Source of the DNA: Streptomyces sp. NRRL S-350
GTDB taxonomy: Bacteria > Actinomycetota > Actinomycetes > Streptomycetales > Streptomycetaceae
DNA: 46,803 nt
Assembly: GCF_000719705.1 (NCBI RefSeq)
Contig: NZ_JOHO01000056.1
Span: 1-46,803, forward strand
Direction: 5' to 3'
Part shown: positions 32,454 through 41,396 of the stretch, piece after piece
How the letters are laid out: every line of letters begins with the position of its first letter
How positions within the stretch are numbered: the first letter of the stretch is position 1
The notes under the pieces: generated by a model
What the model saw: only the letters and a program-made list of their open reading frames with translations
What the model was told of the DNA's origin: nothing
Databases searched by the model: none
Program-made: the position numbers and the translations under genes

Positions 32454-33869
32454 CTATGCGGAGGTCCCGGGGGCAGTTTCGGCGGCAGTCGTCGCGGCGG
32501 TGGGCGTTCGGGCACTGGCTGACCTGTCGTCAGGAACCTGTGCCGGGGCGACAGTCGGTTCGCCGGAGGCGGGTCGGGCGTCCAGCTCACGCCAGTGCGG
32601 GCGCAGCGCGGGCAGCACCGTACTGGCCAGGTAGAGTCCGGCACAGGCGAACAGCACGGGCACCAGGCCGGCCGCGGTGACGGCGGCTCCGGCCAGCATC
32701 GGGCCGAGCGGGACGCCGGCCGAGCCGACCGAGTCGGTCAGTGCCGAGACCCGGCCGAGCAGCGTACGCGGGATCCGTTCCAGCATCACGGCGTTGAGGA
32801 TCGGGTTGACGAAGCCGATCGCCAGGCCGTCGCCGACGGCGACCACCAGGACCACCCACAGCGGCAGGTGGAAGGCCATCACCAGGAACCTCGGCGGGCC
32901 GGCGATCAGGAAGGCGATCACGTACGTCGGGCGGCGTCGCAGCTTCGCCGCGAAGGCGGTGGCCAGCGCGGACCCGCCGACCGCGGCGATGCCGAACACC
33001 GAGCCCAGCGCGCCGATCGCGGCCGGACCGCCGCCGACCTCCTTGGCCCAGACCGGGATCAGCAGCGAGCCGTACGCCGCGTCGACCAGGTTGGTGACGC
33101 TGAGCATCACCGCGATCGAGCGCAGCAGCCGGTCCTGGCGCAGGAAGCGGATGCCCTCCCGGAGCCGGTCGAGGTAGCGCTCCGGCTCCCCCTCGGTGCC
33201 GGCACCGGCCACGGCCTCGGACTCCGTGGCGGCCTCCGCGGCGGGCTGCGGCCCGCGCCGGGCGCGCGGGCCGGTCAGCGCGATGAGGGCGGCGGAGACC
33301 ACGAAGCACAGGGCGTTGGCGGTCATCGCCCACAGCGGGCTCAGCGCGGCGATCAGCGCGCCCGCCGCCGCCGGGCCGGCGGTGCCGGCCAGCCGCTCCA
33401 GGGTGCCGACCAGACCGCTGGCCCGCTCCAGCGGGATCCCGGCCTGCTCGGCCACCTCGGGGGTCATGGTGCGCTTGGCGACGTCGCCCGGGCCGCGGGC
33501 GACGCCGATGGCCGCGGAGAGGACCAGCAGCGCGCCGTAGGGCAGGGCGTCCAGCCAGTAGCAGAGCGGGACGAGGCCGACCACCACCGCGCTGACCAGG
33601 TCGGCGAAGACCGCGAAGGGGCGGGAGCCGACCCGGTCGATCAGCGGGCCCGCGAGGGTCTTGCCGATCACCAGCGGCACCGCCTCGCAGAAGGCGACCA
33701 GCCCGGTCTCGGCGGCGCTGCCGCTGGTCACCAGGACCAGCCAGGGCAGCGCGATCATCGTCAGCCGGGTGCCGAACAGCGAGACGGTGTACGCGGCGAG
33801 CAGTCCGTGCAGCGAGGTGCGGCGGCCTCGCGGGGTTAAGGCGCCGGCGGAGGGCTTCCGGGAGGGCAT
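32454..33869 (-). CDS. MFS exporter (EntS-like), with a TTA codon
   Basis: A 471-aa permease with about twelve hydrophobic segments of the MFS_3 (EntS siderophore-exporter) type. GTRLTMIALPWLVLVTSGSAAETGL is near the N-terminus, the charged loop is DRVGSRPFAVFADL, and a long central cytoplasmic loop runs from about 205 to 240 (Glu-rich). The C-terminus is a Thr/Ala/Pro-rich tail. It probably exports the cluster product. Codon 11 is TTA (33837-33839), the rarest codon in Streptomyces and read only by the bldA tRNA, so production should depend on development. AAAGGA precedes the ATG. It begins 13 nt after the ArsR stop. Confidence 0.85.
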   Translation of the reverse strand: MPSRKPSAGALTPRGRRTSLHGLLAAYTVSLFGTRLTMIALPWLVLVTSGSAAETGLVAFCEAVPLVIGKTLAGPLIDRVGSRPFAVFADLVSAVVVGLVPLCYWLDALPYGALLVLSAAIGVARGPGDVAKRTMTPEVAEQAGIPLERASGLVGTLERLAGTAGPAAAGALIAALSPLWAMTANALCFVVSAALIALTGPRARRGPQPAAEAATESEAVAGAGTEGEPERYLDRLREGIRFLRQDRLLRSIAVMLSVTNLVDAAYGSLLIPVWAKEVGGGPAAIGALGSVFGIAAVGGSALATAFAAKLRRRPTYVIAFLIAGPPRFLVMAFHLPLWVVLVVAVGDGLAIGFVNPILNAVMLERIPRTLLGRVSALTDSVGSAGVPLGPMLAGAAVTAAGLVPVLFACAGLYLASTVLPALRPHWRELDARPASGEPTVAPAQVPDDRSASARTPTAATTAAETAPGTSA

Positions 33870-33882
33870 GGCGGTCCTTTCG

Positions 33883-34602
33883 TCACTCCGGTCGGTGCGG
33901 AGAGGCCTGGACGGACGGCGGGTCGCTCTGGGCGGCGGGCCGGTCGGCGGAGGGCCGGCCGGGCGGCGGCCCGGTGAGCGCCCCGGGGCGGGGGAAGGCC
34001 TGCAGCTGCAGCACGACGGGGGCGGTCTCCGGGTCCTCGCCGGCGGCGTCCGGGTCGTCGCGGTGGTAGCGGCCGATCACCTCGAAGAGGTCGGCGACCA
34101 GTGAGCTCAGCTGGTCGGAGGTCAGCCGCAGCGCGAAGTCGCTGGTGCTGCTGGCTTCCCGCCAGTCGGTCGGCAGCAGGTGCATCTCGGCCACCGCGGC
34201 GCGGGTCTGCTCGGCGTAGTAGTCGGCGACGCTCTGCAGGTAGGCGCCGGCCAGCGCGGCGGACTCGACGTCGGCGAAGTCCTCGGTGTGCAGCCGGGTG
34301 GTCTGGTGCGCGGCCCGCCACCAGCGCTCGCGGCCGGCCGGGCGCGGGTCGGGCTCGGCGAAGCCGTACGCGGCCAGCTGGCGGACGTGGTAGCTGGCGG
34401 AGGCGGTGCTGACACCCGCGCACTCCGCCAGCCGGGTGACGGTGGCCGGTCCGTCGCTCCGCAGCAGCCCGAGCAGTTTCACCCGCAGGGGGTGGGCCAG
34501 GCCGCGCAGGCTGCGGGCGTCCAGGACCACCTCCCCGCCGGGGTTGGGGCCCAGCGGCCAGGGACGCTCGGCGGGGGCGGGGTGTTCCGGGGTGTTGCTC
34601 AT
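33883..34602 (-). CDS. ArsR-type (HTH_20) transcriptional regulator
   Basis: A 239-aa regulator. The winged helix covers about residues 22-90 (ARSLRGLAHPLRVKLLGLLRSDGPATVTRLAECAGVSTASASYHVRQLAAYGFAE). An acidic helical part follows (DVESAALAGAYLQSVADYYAEQTRAAVAEM) and then a Pro-rich tail. No metal-binding Cys pair is apparent, so it probably does not sense metals. ATG 34602 gives the proper start; a nested palindrome lies 18-59 nt upstream. It probably controls itself and the exporter that follows by 13 nt. Confidence 0.85.
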   Translation of the reverse strand: MSNTPEHPAPAERPWPLGPNPGGEVVLDARSLRGLAHPLRVKLLGLLRSDGPATVTRLAECAGVSTASASYHVRQLAAYGFAEPDPRPAGRERWWRAAHQTTRLHTEDFADVESAALAGAYLQSVADYYAEQTRAAVAEMHLLPTDWREASSTSDFALRLTSDQLSSLVADLFEVIGRYHRDDPDAAGEDPETAPVVLQLQAFPRPGALTGPPPGRPSADRPAAQSDPPSVQASPHRPE

Positions 34603-34619
34603 GGCAGCAGCGTAGGTTC

Positions 34620-34661
34620 CCAAGACTCCTTTGCCAAGACTTCTTGGCCAAGGAGTCTTGG
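34620..34661. promoter_or_regulatory. Nested palindrome: candidate ArsR operator
   Basis: Outer arms CCAAGACTCCTT (34620-34631) and AAGGAGTCTTGG (34650-34661) are a perfect 12-bp inverted repeat. Inside sits a second palindrome CCAAGA CT TCTTGG (34634-34647). The CCAAGA/TCTTGG unit thus occurs four times within 42 nt, which suggests several bound dimers. It lies upstream of the ArsR-type regulator and behind the NRPS A-PCP gene. Confidence 0.75.
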
Positions 34662-34791
34662 CAAAGGTCGCGGCGCAGGTCCGGGCTGGTCGCGCCCCCG
34701 CCGGACCGGCCCGTACGGGCACGGCGCGCCGCCCCGGCCGCCGCGGTGGACGGCCGGGAGCGACGCGCCGTGGGGTGCCCCGGCGGGCGCC

Positions 34792-36600
34792 TCAGGAGGC
34801 CAGCTGGGCCGCCTCGCGGGCCAGGTCGCGCAGCCTGGGGTGCTGGTAGACCAGCCGGCTCGGGATCACCACGCCGAGCTGCCGCTTGAGGTTCGCCACC
34901 ACCCGCAGGGCCATCAGCGAGTGCCCGCCCAGGGCGAAGAAGTCGTCGGTGGCGAGCACCCGCTCGCGGCCCAGCACCTCCTGCCAGGCCTCGGCGACCG
35001 TCACCTCGAACTCGCCCGTCGGCAGCGCCTCGGCGGCTTCGCCGCCGTCGGGCACCGCCTCGACGGCCGGGTCCGGCAGCGCCGCCCGGTCCACCTTCCC
35101 GCCGACCGCCAGCGGCAGCCGCGCCAGCGCGGTGAGCGAGGGCAGCATGTACGCCGGCAGCCGGGCCGCCAGGTGCTCGCGCACCGCGCCGAGGTCCGGC
35201 GTGACGCCGGGGCGCGGGACGACGTACCCGGCCAGGGTGGCGCCGGCGGCGTCCGGACGCAGCACCACGACGGCGGCCGCGACCGCCGGGTGGTCCGTCA
35301 ACGCGGCCTCGATCTCGCCGAGTTCGACCCGGAAGCCGTTCACCTTGACCTGGTGGTCGACCCGGCCGAGGTAGTCCAGGCCGCCGTCCGGCCGGCGGCG
35401 CACCCGGTCGCCGGTGCGGTACATCCGGCTGCCGGGCGGGCCGGACGGGGCGGCGACGAAGCGCTCGGCGGTGAGCCCCGGGCGGCTCAGGTAGCCCTGG
35501 GCCAGGCCCGCGCCGGTGAGGTACAGCTCCCCCTCCTGGGCGGGCCGCAACGCGTCGTCCAGGACGTGGGCGCCCACCCCGGGCAGCGGGGTGCCGATGT
35601 GCGGGGTGCCGTCGGTGACCCAGCCGGCCGTGGCGTCGACGGTGCACTCGGTGGGGCCGTACAGGTTGACCGCCCGGACGAGCCCGCGCCCGGCGAGGCC
35701 GGCCAGGTCCGTCCACATCGCGGGCGGCACCGCCTCGCCGCCGATGAACAGCCGCAGCGGGCGCTCGGGGAGCCGCTCGGCGGCGGCCGCCACCTGGTCG
35801 CGCAGCGCCGACCAGTGCGCCGGCGTGGTGTCCAGGTCGGTGGCGCCGTGCGCCAGCAGGTAGGCGGCCAGCGCCTCCGGCTCGGCGCGCAGTTCGTCGG
35901 TGAGCAGCAGCAAGCCGTCGCCGCGGCAGACCCGGGCCCACTGCTGCACGGAGGCGTCGAAGGAGACGCTGGCGTTCCAGGCGACCCGGCCCGGGGCGTC
36001 CCGGTAGATCCCGCGCGCCTCCAGGGCGGCGAGCAGCTGGGCCACGCCGCCGCGGGTCACCGTGACGCCCTTCGGGCGGCCGGTGGAGCCCGAGGTGTAG
36101 ATGACGTACGCCGGGGCGGCCGGCGGTACGGGCACCGGCGGGGCCGGGTGCGCCGCCGTCGCGTCGGGGGCCACCACCCGGACCTCCGGCGCCCAGCGGT
36201 GGCCGCCCCCGGCGGCGACCACCACGGTGATGCCGGCGTCCCGGACCACGTGGTCCAGCCGCTCGGCCGGGTGGGCCGGGTCGAGCGGCACGTACGCGGC
36301 GCCGGCGTGCCACACCGCGAGCAGGGCGGCGACCAGTTCGACGCCGCGGGCCAGGCTGATGCCCACCGCCGTGCCGGGGCGCACCCCGGCGGCGGTCAGC
36401 GCGGCGGCCAACCCGCCCGCCCGGCTGTCGAGTTCGGCGAAGGTCAGCCGGTCGCCGGCGGGCGTGGTGACCGCGGTGCGCTCCGGGTGGGCGGCGGCGG
36501 CCGCCCGGAAGCGCAGCAGCGGGTCGGTGGTGGCCTCGGGAGCCGGGGCTGCCAGGGCGGCCGCGGCGGCGTCGGTCAGGCCGGTCGAACTCGAGTGCAT
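34792..36600 (-). CDS. Stand-alone NRPS A-PCP didomain, predicted for glutamine
   Basis: A 602-aa protein: adenylation domain (about 25-515) then a carrier domain (about 530-600, DDFFALGGHSLMAL with the phosphopantetheine Ser). The core motifs are YVIYTSGSTGRPKGV, NLYGPTECTVDA, YRTGDRVRRRPDGGLDYLGRVDHQVKVNGFRVELGEIE and GGKVDR. Reading the specificity positions against GrsA gives D-A-Q-D-F-G-L-V-D-K, two changes from the glutamine code I know (DAQDLGVVDK). It has no condensation domain, so it loads an amino acid onto the carrier for modification in trans. The next gene on the operon side is an oxygenase (gap 15 nt). Confidence 0.88.
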   Translation of the reverse strand: MHSSSTGLTDAAAAALAAPAPEATTDPLLRFRAAAAAHPERTAVTTPAGDRLTFAELDSRAGGLAAALTAAGVRPGTAVGISLARGVELVAALLAVWHAGAAYVPLDPAHPAERLDHVVRDAGITVVVAAGGGHRWAPEVRVVAPDATAAHPAPPVPVPPAAPAYVIYTSGSTGRPKGVTVTRGGVAQLLAALEARGIYRDAPGRVAWNASVSFDASVQQWARVCRGDGLLLLTDELRAEPEALAAYLLAHGATDLDTTPAHWSALRDQVAAAAERLPERPLRLFIGGEAVPPAMWTDLAGLAGRGLVRAVNLYGPTECTVDATAGWVTDGTPHIGTPLPGVGAHVLDDALRPAQEGELYLTGAGLAQGYLSRPGLTAERFVAAPSGPPGSRMYRTGDRVRRRPDGGLDYLGRVDHQVKVNGFRVELGEIEAALTDHPAVAAAVVVLRPDAAGATLAGYVVPRPGVTPDLGAVREHLAARLPAYMLPSLTALARLPLAVGGKVDRAALPDPAVEAVPDGGEAAEALPTGEFEVTVAEAWQEVLGRERVLATDDFFALGGHSLMALRVVANLKRQLGVVIPSRLVYQHPRLRDLAREAAQLAS

Positions 36601-36615
36601 CGAAGGCTCCTTGGA

Positions 36616-37629
36616 CTACAGCGGGGTGGGCTGGAGGGCCGCCGCGCCCGCCGGGACGGCCGGATCGCAGTCGGCGAGGGCGACCGGCTCGCCCATCGCG
36701 ACGACGATCTTCCGGTCGCCGCGGAACGGGTCCCGGCCGTGCGCGGTCAGGATGTTGTCGACCAGCAGCAGGTCGCCCGGCTGCCAGGGCTCGCGCACGG
36801 TGGCGCGCTCGTACGCGGCGTCCATCAGTGCGGCCTCCGCGGCGGTCAGCGGGGTGCCGTCGCCGAGGGCGGTGTTGAAGGGCAGGCCGTCCGGGCCGAA
36901 CTCGCCGACCAGCACGTCCCGGATGTCCGGGTCCAGCGACCACTCGCTCCAGAACGCGACGTGGTTGAACCAGACCTCCTCGCCGGTGCGGGGGTGGCGG
37001 ATCACGGCCGGGCGCAGCTGACGGGTGCGCAGCGTGCCGTCCTCGCCCCAGTGGCAGGTGATCCCGTTGTCGGCGCAGTAGGCCTCCACGTCCGCGGGGG
37101 AGTCGGTGGCGAAGGCGGTGCGCCAGTCGAGCGAGATGTGCTCGCCGTAGCTGCGGGTGAGCGCCCAGCCCTCGGTGCGGAAGCGGGCCACCAGCTCGGG
37201 CGGCAGCTCGGCGAGGACCTTGCGGACGTCCGCCACCGGCGTGGCGCCGCCCTCCTCCGGGGCGGTCAGGCAGCAGAACAGCAGCAGGCCGGGGAAGGTC
37301 AGCGTGTAGCTGTTCTCGTTGTGCATCCGGATCGCCTGGGAGGGCGGCAGGTCGGTGGAGGAGAAGACGTCGTCGCCGAAGTCGCTGCGCGGGGTGGCCT
37401 TCTCCTGGTACTTGGCGCGGGCGGCGAACAGGGCGTCGCGGACGGCCGCGAAGTCGCCGGCGGTGGCGATCGGCAGGCCGTGCACGTACAGCGAGCCGTG
37501 CCGGGTGAGCACGTCGCGCAGCTCGGCGTGGTGCGCGCGCACCCAGTCGGCAGCCTGCCCGGCGGTGGACACGCCCTCGACGACGGTCCGCACCGGCCGG
37601 CCCGGCGCCTCGGTCCAGTCGAGCGTCAT
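36616..37629 (-). CDS. TauD/SyrP-like Fe(II)/2-oxoglutarate hydroxylase
   Basis: A 337-aa dioxygenase. The HxE iron motif is in RMHNENSYTLTFPGLLLFCCLTAPEEGGATPVADVRKVL, which closely follows the SyrP/TauD pattern, and the distal His is in NILTAHGRDPF. SyrP homologues hydroxylate amino acids bound to NRPS carrier domains. It sits next to the A-PCP protein, so hydroxylation of a glutamine- or glutamate-type residue on that carrier is the simplest reading. Its ATG overlaps the stop of the thioesterase (ATGA). Confidence 0.85.
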   Translation of the reverse strand: MTLDWTEAPGRPVRTVVEGVSTAGQAADWVRAHHAELRDVLTRHGSLYVHGLPIATAGDFAAVRDALFAARAKYQEKATPRSDFGDDVFSSTDLPPSQAIRMHNENSYTLTFPGLLLFCCLTAPEEGGATPVADVRKVLAELPPELVARFRTEGWALTRSYGEHISLDWRTAFATDSPADVEAYCADNGITCHWGEDGTLRTRQLRPAVIRHPRTGEEVWFNHVAFWSEWSLDPDIRDVLVGEFGPDGLPFNTALGDGTPLTAAEAALMDAAYERATVREPWQPGDLLLVDNILTAHGRDPFRGDRKIVVAMGEPVALADCDPAVPAGAAALQPTPL

Positions 37630-38402
37630 GACTTCTCCTCTCGCGGCCCGCGCGGCGCGAAGTGCTCGGGCAGCGACTCCCAGAGCCGCTGGTGGTAGAA
37701 GTGGCCGCCGGGCAGCCGGTCCACCCGCAGTTCGCCGCGCACGCAGCGCGCCCACTGCTCGGCGACGGCCGGCTCGATGACGGCGTCGTCCTCGCCGTAC
37801 AGCACCTGGACGGGCATGCCGACCGAGGCCCCGGGGGTGGGGCGGTAGGAGTCGCGGACGACGATGTCCGCGCGCATCAGCTCGACCGCCATCTCGCTCA
37901 GGTCGGCGTCCGCCAGGACGTACTCGGGCAGCAGGCCGATCTCCCGCATCCACTCCAGCAGCCGTCCGTCGGCGTCCTCGATCCGCGGGAAGCGGTCGCG
38001 CTCGGTGACGCCGCGGTCGGCGGCATTGCAGGAGGAGACGATCAGCCGGGCCGGGGCGTGCGCGCCGCGCGCCTCCAGCCGGGCGGCGACGTCGTAGGCC
38101 ATCCAGCCGCCCATGCTGTGCCCGAACAGGGTGTACGGGCGGCCGTCGGCGGCGCCCAGCACCGACTCGGCGGCGTCCTCGGCGAGTTCGTCCCAGGTGG
38201 TGGCGAAGGGCTCGGCGAAGCGGCCCTCGCGGCCCGGGTAGCAGACCAGGGCGAGCTCGGTGGACTCCTCGACCAGGTCGAGCCAGTTCCGGTACGGTCC
38301 GGTGCCCCCGCCGCAGAAGGCGAGGCAGACCAGGGCGTGGTCGGCGTCCGGCCGCGGGGCCGGACGGACCACCCTGGCGTCCTGCAACAGCTGGCCGCTC
38401 AT
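37626..38402 (-). CDS. Type II thioesterase
   Basis: A 258-aa hydrolase of the NRPS/PKS editing thioesterase type. The oxyanion region is LAFCGGGTGPYRNWLDL, the nucleophile elbow GHSMGGWMAYDVA (Ser near 92), the acid in GEDDAVI and His in LPGGHFYHQ. It likely clears misprimed or stalled carrier domains. It is coupled to the SyrP-like gene downstream and lies only 2 nt after MbtH. Confidence 0.9.
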   Translation of the reverse strand: MSGQLLQDARVVRPAPRPDADHALVCLAFCGGGTGPYRNWLDLVEESTELALVCYPGREGRFAEPFATTWDELAEDAAESVLGAADGRPYTLFGHSMGGWMAYDVAARLEARGAHAPARLIVSSCNAADRGVTERDRFPRIEDADGRLLEWMREIGLLPEYVLADADLSEMAVELMRADIVVRDSYRPTPGASVGMPVQVLYGEDDAVIEPAVAEQWARCVRGELRVDRLPGGHFYHQRLWESLPEHFAPRGPREEKS

Positions 38403-38404
38403 GG

Positions 38405-38623
38405 CTAGTTGGCCACCTCGTCCATTTCGCGGCGCAGGCTCGCCGGGCGCATGTCGGTCCAGGTCCGCTCGATGTACTCCAGGCACGCCGGGCGGCTGTC
38501 GACGCCGTGCACCGCGCGCCAGCCCGCCGGCACCGCGATCTGGGCGGGCCAGAGGGAGTGCTGGTCCTCGTCGTTGGCGAGGACCAGGTACTGGCCCTCC
38601 TCGTTCTCGAAGGGGTTGGCCAT
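38405..38623 (-). CDS. MbtH-like protein
   Basis: A 72-aa protein with the family signature: MANPFENE, the [19 protein letters not shown] block, and the closing [18 protein letters not shown]. MbtH-like proteins bind adenylation domains and help their folding and activity. It is the first gene of the operon made of MbtH, thioesterase, SyrP-like oxygenase and A-PCP. GAGAGAGAGG precedes the ATG. Confidence 0.96.
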   Translation of the reverse strand: MANPFENEEGQYLVLANDEDQHSLWPAQIAVPAGWRAVHGVDSRPACLEYIERTWTDMRPASLRREMDEVAN

Positions 38624-38805
38624 GGGTCCGGCCTCTCTCTCGGTGGGTGTCAGGGGGTGGGGTGCTTTCGAGCGTAGGAGCGGGAGGCGGCCCGGCCCGG
38701 CAGTCGTCCCGGCGGGTGCCGGGCAGTTTCGGGGCCCGCGGGCCGTCGGGAACCGTGCGGGCGGTCCGCGCTCACCGGGACGTTCCGGCCGGCGGTGCCC
38801 GCCCG
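38624..38805. promoter_or_regulatory. Intergenic region upstream of MbtH
   Basis: These 182 nt separate the FMN-protein gene from MbtH. A 12-bp self-complementary sequence GGCCCGCGGGCC is at 38733-38744. On the minus strand TACGCT near the MbtH side is a possible -10. It probably holds the operon's own promoter; the evidence is thin. Confidence 0.35.
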
Positions 38806-40104
38806 CTACCGGCCGACGGGCTCCGGCCGGCGCTCGGCGCTCCACTGCGCGGCGTCCGGGTGCCAGAGGTCCTCCGGCCCCAGGTCGGCCGGCCGGTACT
38901 TGCCCAACGCGCTGGTGATCAGCCGCAGTTCGAGCGCGAGGGCCTGGACCAGCCGCTCCAGGCCGGCCTGCGGGTCCTCGTCCACGGCGAGCAGCGCGGC
39001 CCGGCCGAGCCCGACCGCGGTGGCCCCGGCGGCCAGCGCCTTGACCGCGCGGGCGCCCTCCCACATCCGGCCGCTGGCCAGCAGGCACTGCCCCGGCGCG
39101 GGGGCGACCCGGCGCAGGCACTCGGCCAGCGGCAGCCCGACCGAGCCCAGGAAGGACACCGGCGCCCAGCCGGAGCCGCCCTCGGCGCCGTCCACGGTCA
39201 CCGCGTCGGCGCCGGCCGCCCAGGCCGTGGCGGCGGCCGACCGGACGTCCCGGGACGGCGGCAGCTTCACCCAGATCCGGGCCCGGGGGAAGTTGTTGCG
39301 CATCAGCCGGACCTGGTGGGCCAGGATCTCCTCGGTGAAGGTGCCCGGGCAGCTCGACCGCAGCACCGTCCGCTCGCCCGCGGCGTCCGGCAGCAGGGGC
39401 TCCACCGCGTACTGCTGCTCCAGCCGGCACGCCGACTCGCGGTCCACCAGCGTCATCCCGCCCAGCCCCGGCTTGGCGCCCTGGCCGACCTTCAACTCGA
39501 AGGCCAGCCGCCCGGATTCGAGCAGCGGCTGCACCGAGGTGTCGCTGTAGATCAGGTTCCAGATCTCCGCGTCGGCGTCCTCGGTGGACTGCTGGACGGC
39601 GATGCCGCCGCCCGGGCCGGCCAGCTCGTCCTGGTAGGCGGCGATCCGCCCCAGCAGGGTCCGCCCCTCCTTCTCGCCCAGGCGCCCGGTGCCGTTGACC
39701 GGGCCGACGTTCTCGCCGATCACCATCGGGATCCCCAGCCGGGCGGCCTGCCGGCCGGCCGCGATCCCGAGGTCCCGGCTGGCCACCTGGGTCGAACCGA
39801 ACGCCGACACGTACACCGGCAGCGCGGCGGCGAACCCGCCCACCTCCGTAGCCAGTTCGACGTCCTGGTAGAGCGGCTCCCGGCCCAGCTCGATCAGCTT
39901 CTCCAGGCGCAGCGGCATGAACGCGGGCGGCACCAGCCGGGTGGCTTCCAGCACATCCCCGCCGTCGCCGGGCACCGGCTGCGGCGCGGCGCCGAACAGC
40001 TCGTGCCCGTACGCGGCCGCGGGCGGGAACACCGTGGCCGCACCCTCCCGGGCCCGGGCCCGGACCTGCTCCTGCGGGTACCCGCCGGCATGCAGCGAAC
40101 TCAT
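38806..40104 (-). CDS. FMN-dependent glutamate-synthase-like protein
   Basis: A 432-aa protein equivalent to the FMN/synthase domain of glutamate synthase (GltB), with no glutaminase domain. Landmarks are [44 protein letters not shown] (the FMN loop), [37 protein letters not shown] (the flavin-phosphate loop) and a Gly-rich C-terminal barrel end ([14 protein letters not shown]). The usual iron-sulfur Cys cluster is not clear. It lies 29 nt after the glutamate mutase E subunit, so a role in supplying or rearranging glutamate is likely. ATG 40104 has AGGAG 9 nt upstream; an in-frame ATG at 40113 is too close to the site. Confidence 0.78.
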   Translation of the reverse strand: MSSLHAGGYPQEQVRARAREGAATVFPPAAAYGHELFGAAPQPVPGDGGDVLEATRLVPPAFMPLRLEKLIELGREPLYQDVELATEVGGFAAALPVYVSAFGSTQVASRDLGIAAGRQAARLGIPMVIGENVGPVNGTGRLGEKEGRTLLGRIAAYQDELAGPGGGIAVQQSTEDADAEIWNLIYSDTSVQPLLESGRLAFELKVGQGAKPGLGGMTLVDRESACRLEQQYAVEPLLPDAAGERTVLRSSCPGTFTEEILAHQVRLMRNNFPRARIWVKLPPSRDVRSAAATAWAAGADAVTVDGAEGGSGWAPVSFLGSVGLPLAECLRRVAPAPGQCLLASGRMWEGARAVKALAAGATAVGLGRAALLAVDEDPQAGLERLVQALALELRLITSALGKYRPADLGPEDLWHPDAAQWSAERRPEPVGR

Positions 40105-40133
40105 CGAAGTCATCTCCTCGTACGTGTCGCCGG

Positions 40134-41396
40134 CTACGCGCCGGCCTCGGCGAGCTGTCCCAGGTCCAGCCGGGACTCCACGTGGTGCAGGGCGTCCAGC
40201 AGGCCGCCGCTGGTCAGCGCGGCGGCCGGGCGCGGGGTCACCAGGTGCCCGATGGGCATCGCGCCGATCGCGCTCCAGGCCAGCCGGCCGCGTTCGTCGA
40301 TGTAGGTGGCGGTGCGCCCGGCGTTGTCCGGGTGCAGGCAGTACGGGACGTCCAGCCAGCCGCGCGCGAAGGCCTCGACCAGCGCGGCCCCCACGTCCTC
40401 GCCCAGGCAGAGCACCGCCTCCACCAGCGCCCTGGCCTGCGCGTACACCTCGTTGTCGGCGTTGCCGCGCAGCACCGGGCGGCCCCGGGCGAGCCGCGCG
40501 GTGCGGGCCGAGGTCTCCAGCGCCTCGACGTTGTGGGCGACGGTGGGGATCCGGTACGCCTCGACCGCCGTCTTGACGATCAGCCGTTCGGCGCCGGTGC
40601 GGACCGCCAGCCGCACCGCCCGGTCCTGCAGCGCCCGGGCGCCGGAGGCGGTGCGCGGGTACACGCCCATGTAGGTGTAGACGACGACGTGCCAGTCGAC
40701 CGCGGGCAGCAGCTCCCCGGCCAGCGCGCGCAGCGCCCGCACCGCCTCCTCGTCCTGCTCCTCGTCGATCTGCTGGGCGTAGCTCAGCGACACGCTGGTC
40801 AGCCCGTGCTGGACGAAGAACAGGCACTCCAGCACGGACAGCGCCACCAGCAGCGAGGGCGGGCACAGCTGGCCCATCATGCAGCCGCCGAAGGACTCCA
40901 GGTGCGGCCGCTGCCCGGGCCCGCCGGCCGCCGCGAGCAGCCGGCAGGACTCCTCCCAGTTGCGGACCGACTCGGCGATCGGAGTGCGGCTGTACGGCAG
41001 GCAGTAGGAGACGGGGCCGCCCTCGGTGGCGTGCAGTCCGGCCGCGGCCAGCGCGGTGATGATCGCCTGCGGCGCGGCCGAGCCGTGCCGCACCTGGACC
41101 GGGAAGTCGCCGTCGGTGACGCCCTCCAGCATCCGCCGGGTGGCCTCCGGGCCGTGGGTGACGATGGGGTAGCCGTTGAGGTCCACGCCCTCGTCCACGG
41201 CCCGGCGGGCGGCGGCGTGGTCGCCGACCCGGGTGTAGCTGTCCAGGGTCAGCGTGCCCACCGTGGTGGCGTCCGCGCCCCGGGTGGCCAGCAGGCCGTG
41301 CCGCATCCGCGCCTGGGTGCCGAAGCCCATCCGGGGCTGGACGACCAGCTCGGGGGCGGAGCGCACGAACGACCCGAAGTCGACCGTCCAGGCCAT
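40134..41396 (-). CDS. glmE: Methylaspartate (glutamate) mutase, E subunit
   Basis: A 420-aa protein of the large subunit of B12-dependent glutamate mutase, which turns L-glutamate into (2S,3S)-3-methylaspartate. Family landmarks are [83 protein letters not shown] and [13 protein letters not shown]. It is shorter than the clostridial subunit (about 480 aa). Its ATG overlaps the stop of the S subunit gene by one base (TGATG), so the two are translated together. Confidence 0.9.
   Translation of the reverse strand: MAWTVDFGSFVRSAPELVVQPRMGFGTQARMRHGLLATRGADATTVGTLTLDSYTRVGDHAAARRAVDEGVDLNGYPIVTHGPEATRRMLEGVTDGDFPVQVRHGSAAPQAIITALAAAGLHATEGGPVSYCLPYSRTPIAESVRNWEESCRLLAAAGGPGQRPHLESFGGCMMGQLCPPSLLVALSVLECLFFVQHGLTSVSLSYAQQIDEEQDEEAVRALRALAGELLPAVDWHVVVYTYMGVYPRTASGARALQDRAVRLAVRTGAERLIVKTAVEAYRIPTVAHNVEALETSARTARLARGRPVLRGNADNEVYAQARALVEAVLCLGEDVGAALVEAFARGWLDVPYCLHPDNAGRTATYIDERGRLAWSAIGAMPIGHLVTPRPAAALTSGGLLDALHHVESRLDLGQLAEAGA

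Noticed and set aside
33836..37698. Long frames of about 1,000-1,170 codons overlapping the A-PCP, ArsR and SyrP-like genes.
   Set aside because: Their translations are Arg/Pro/Gly-rich with no domains, while the genes named here have full motifs.
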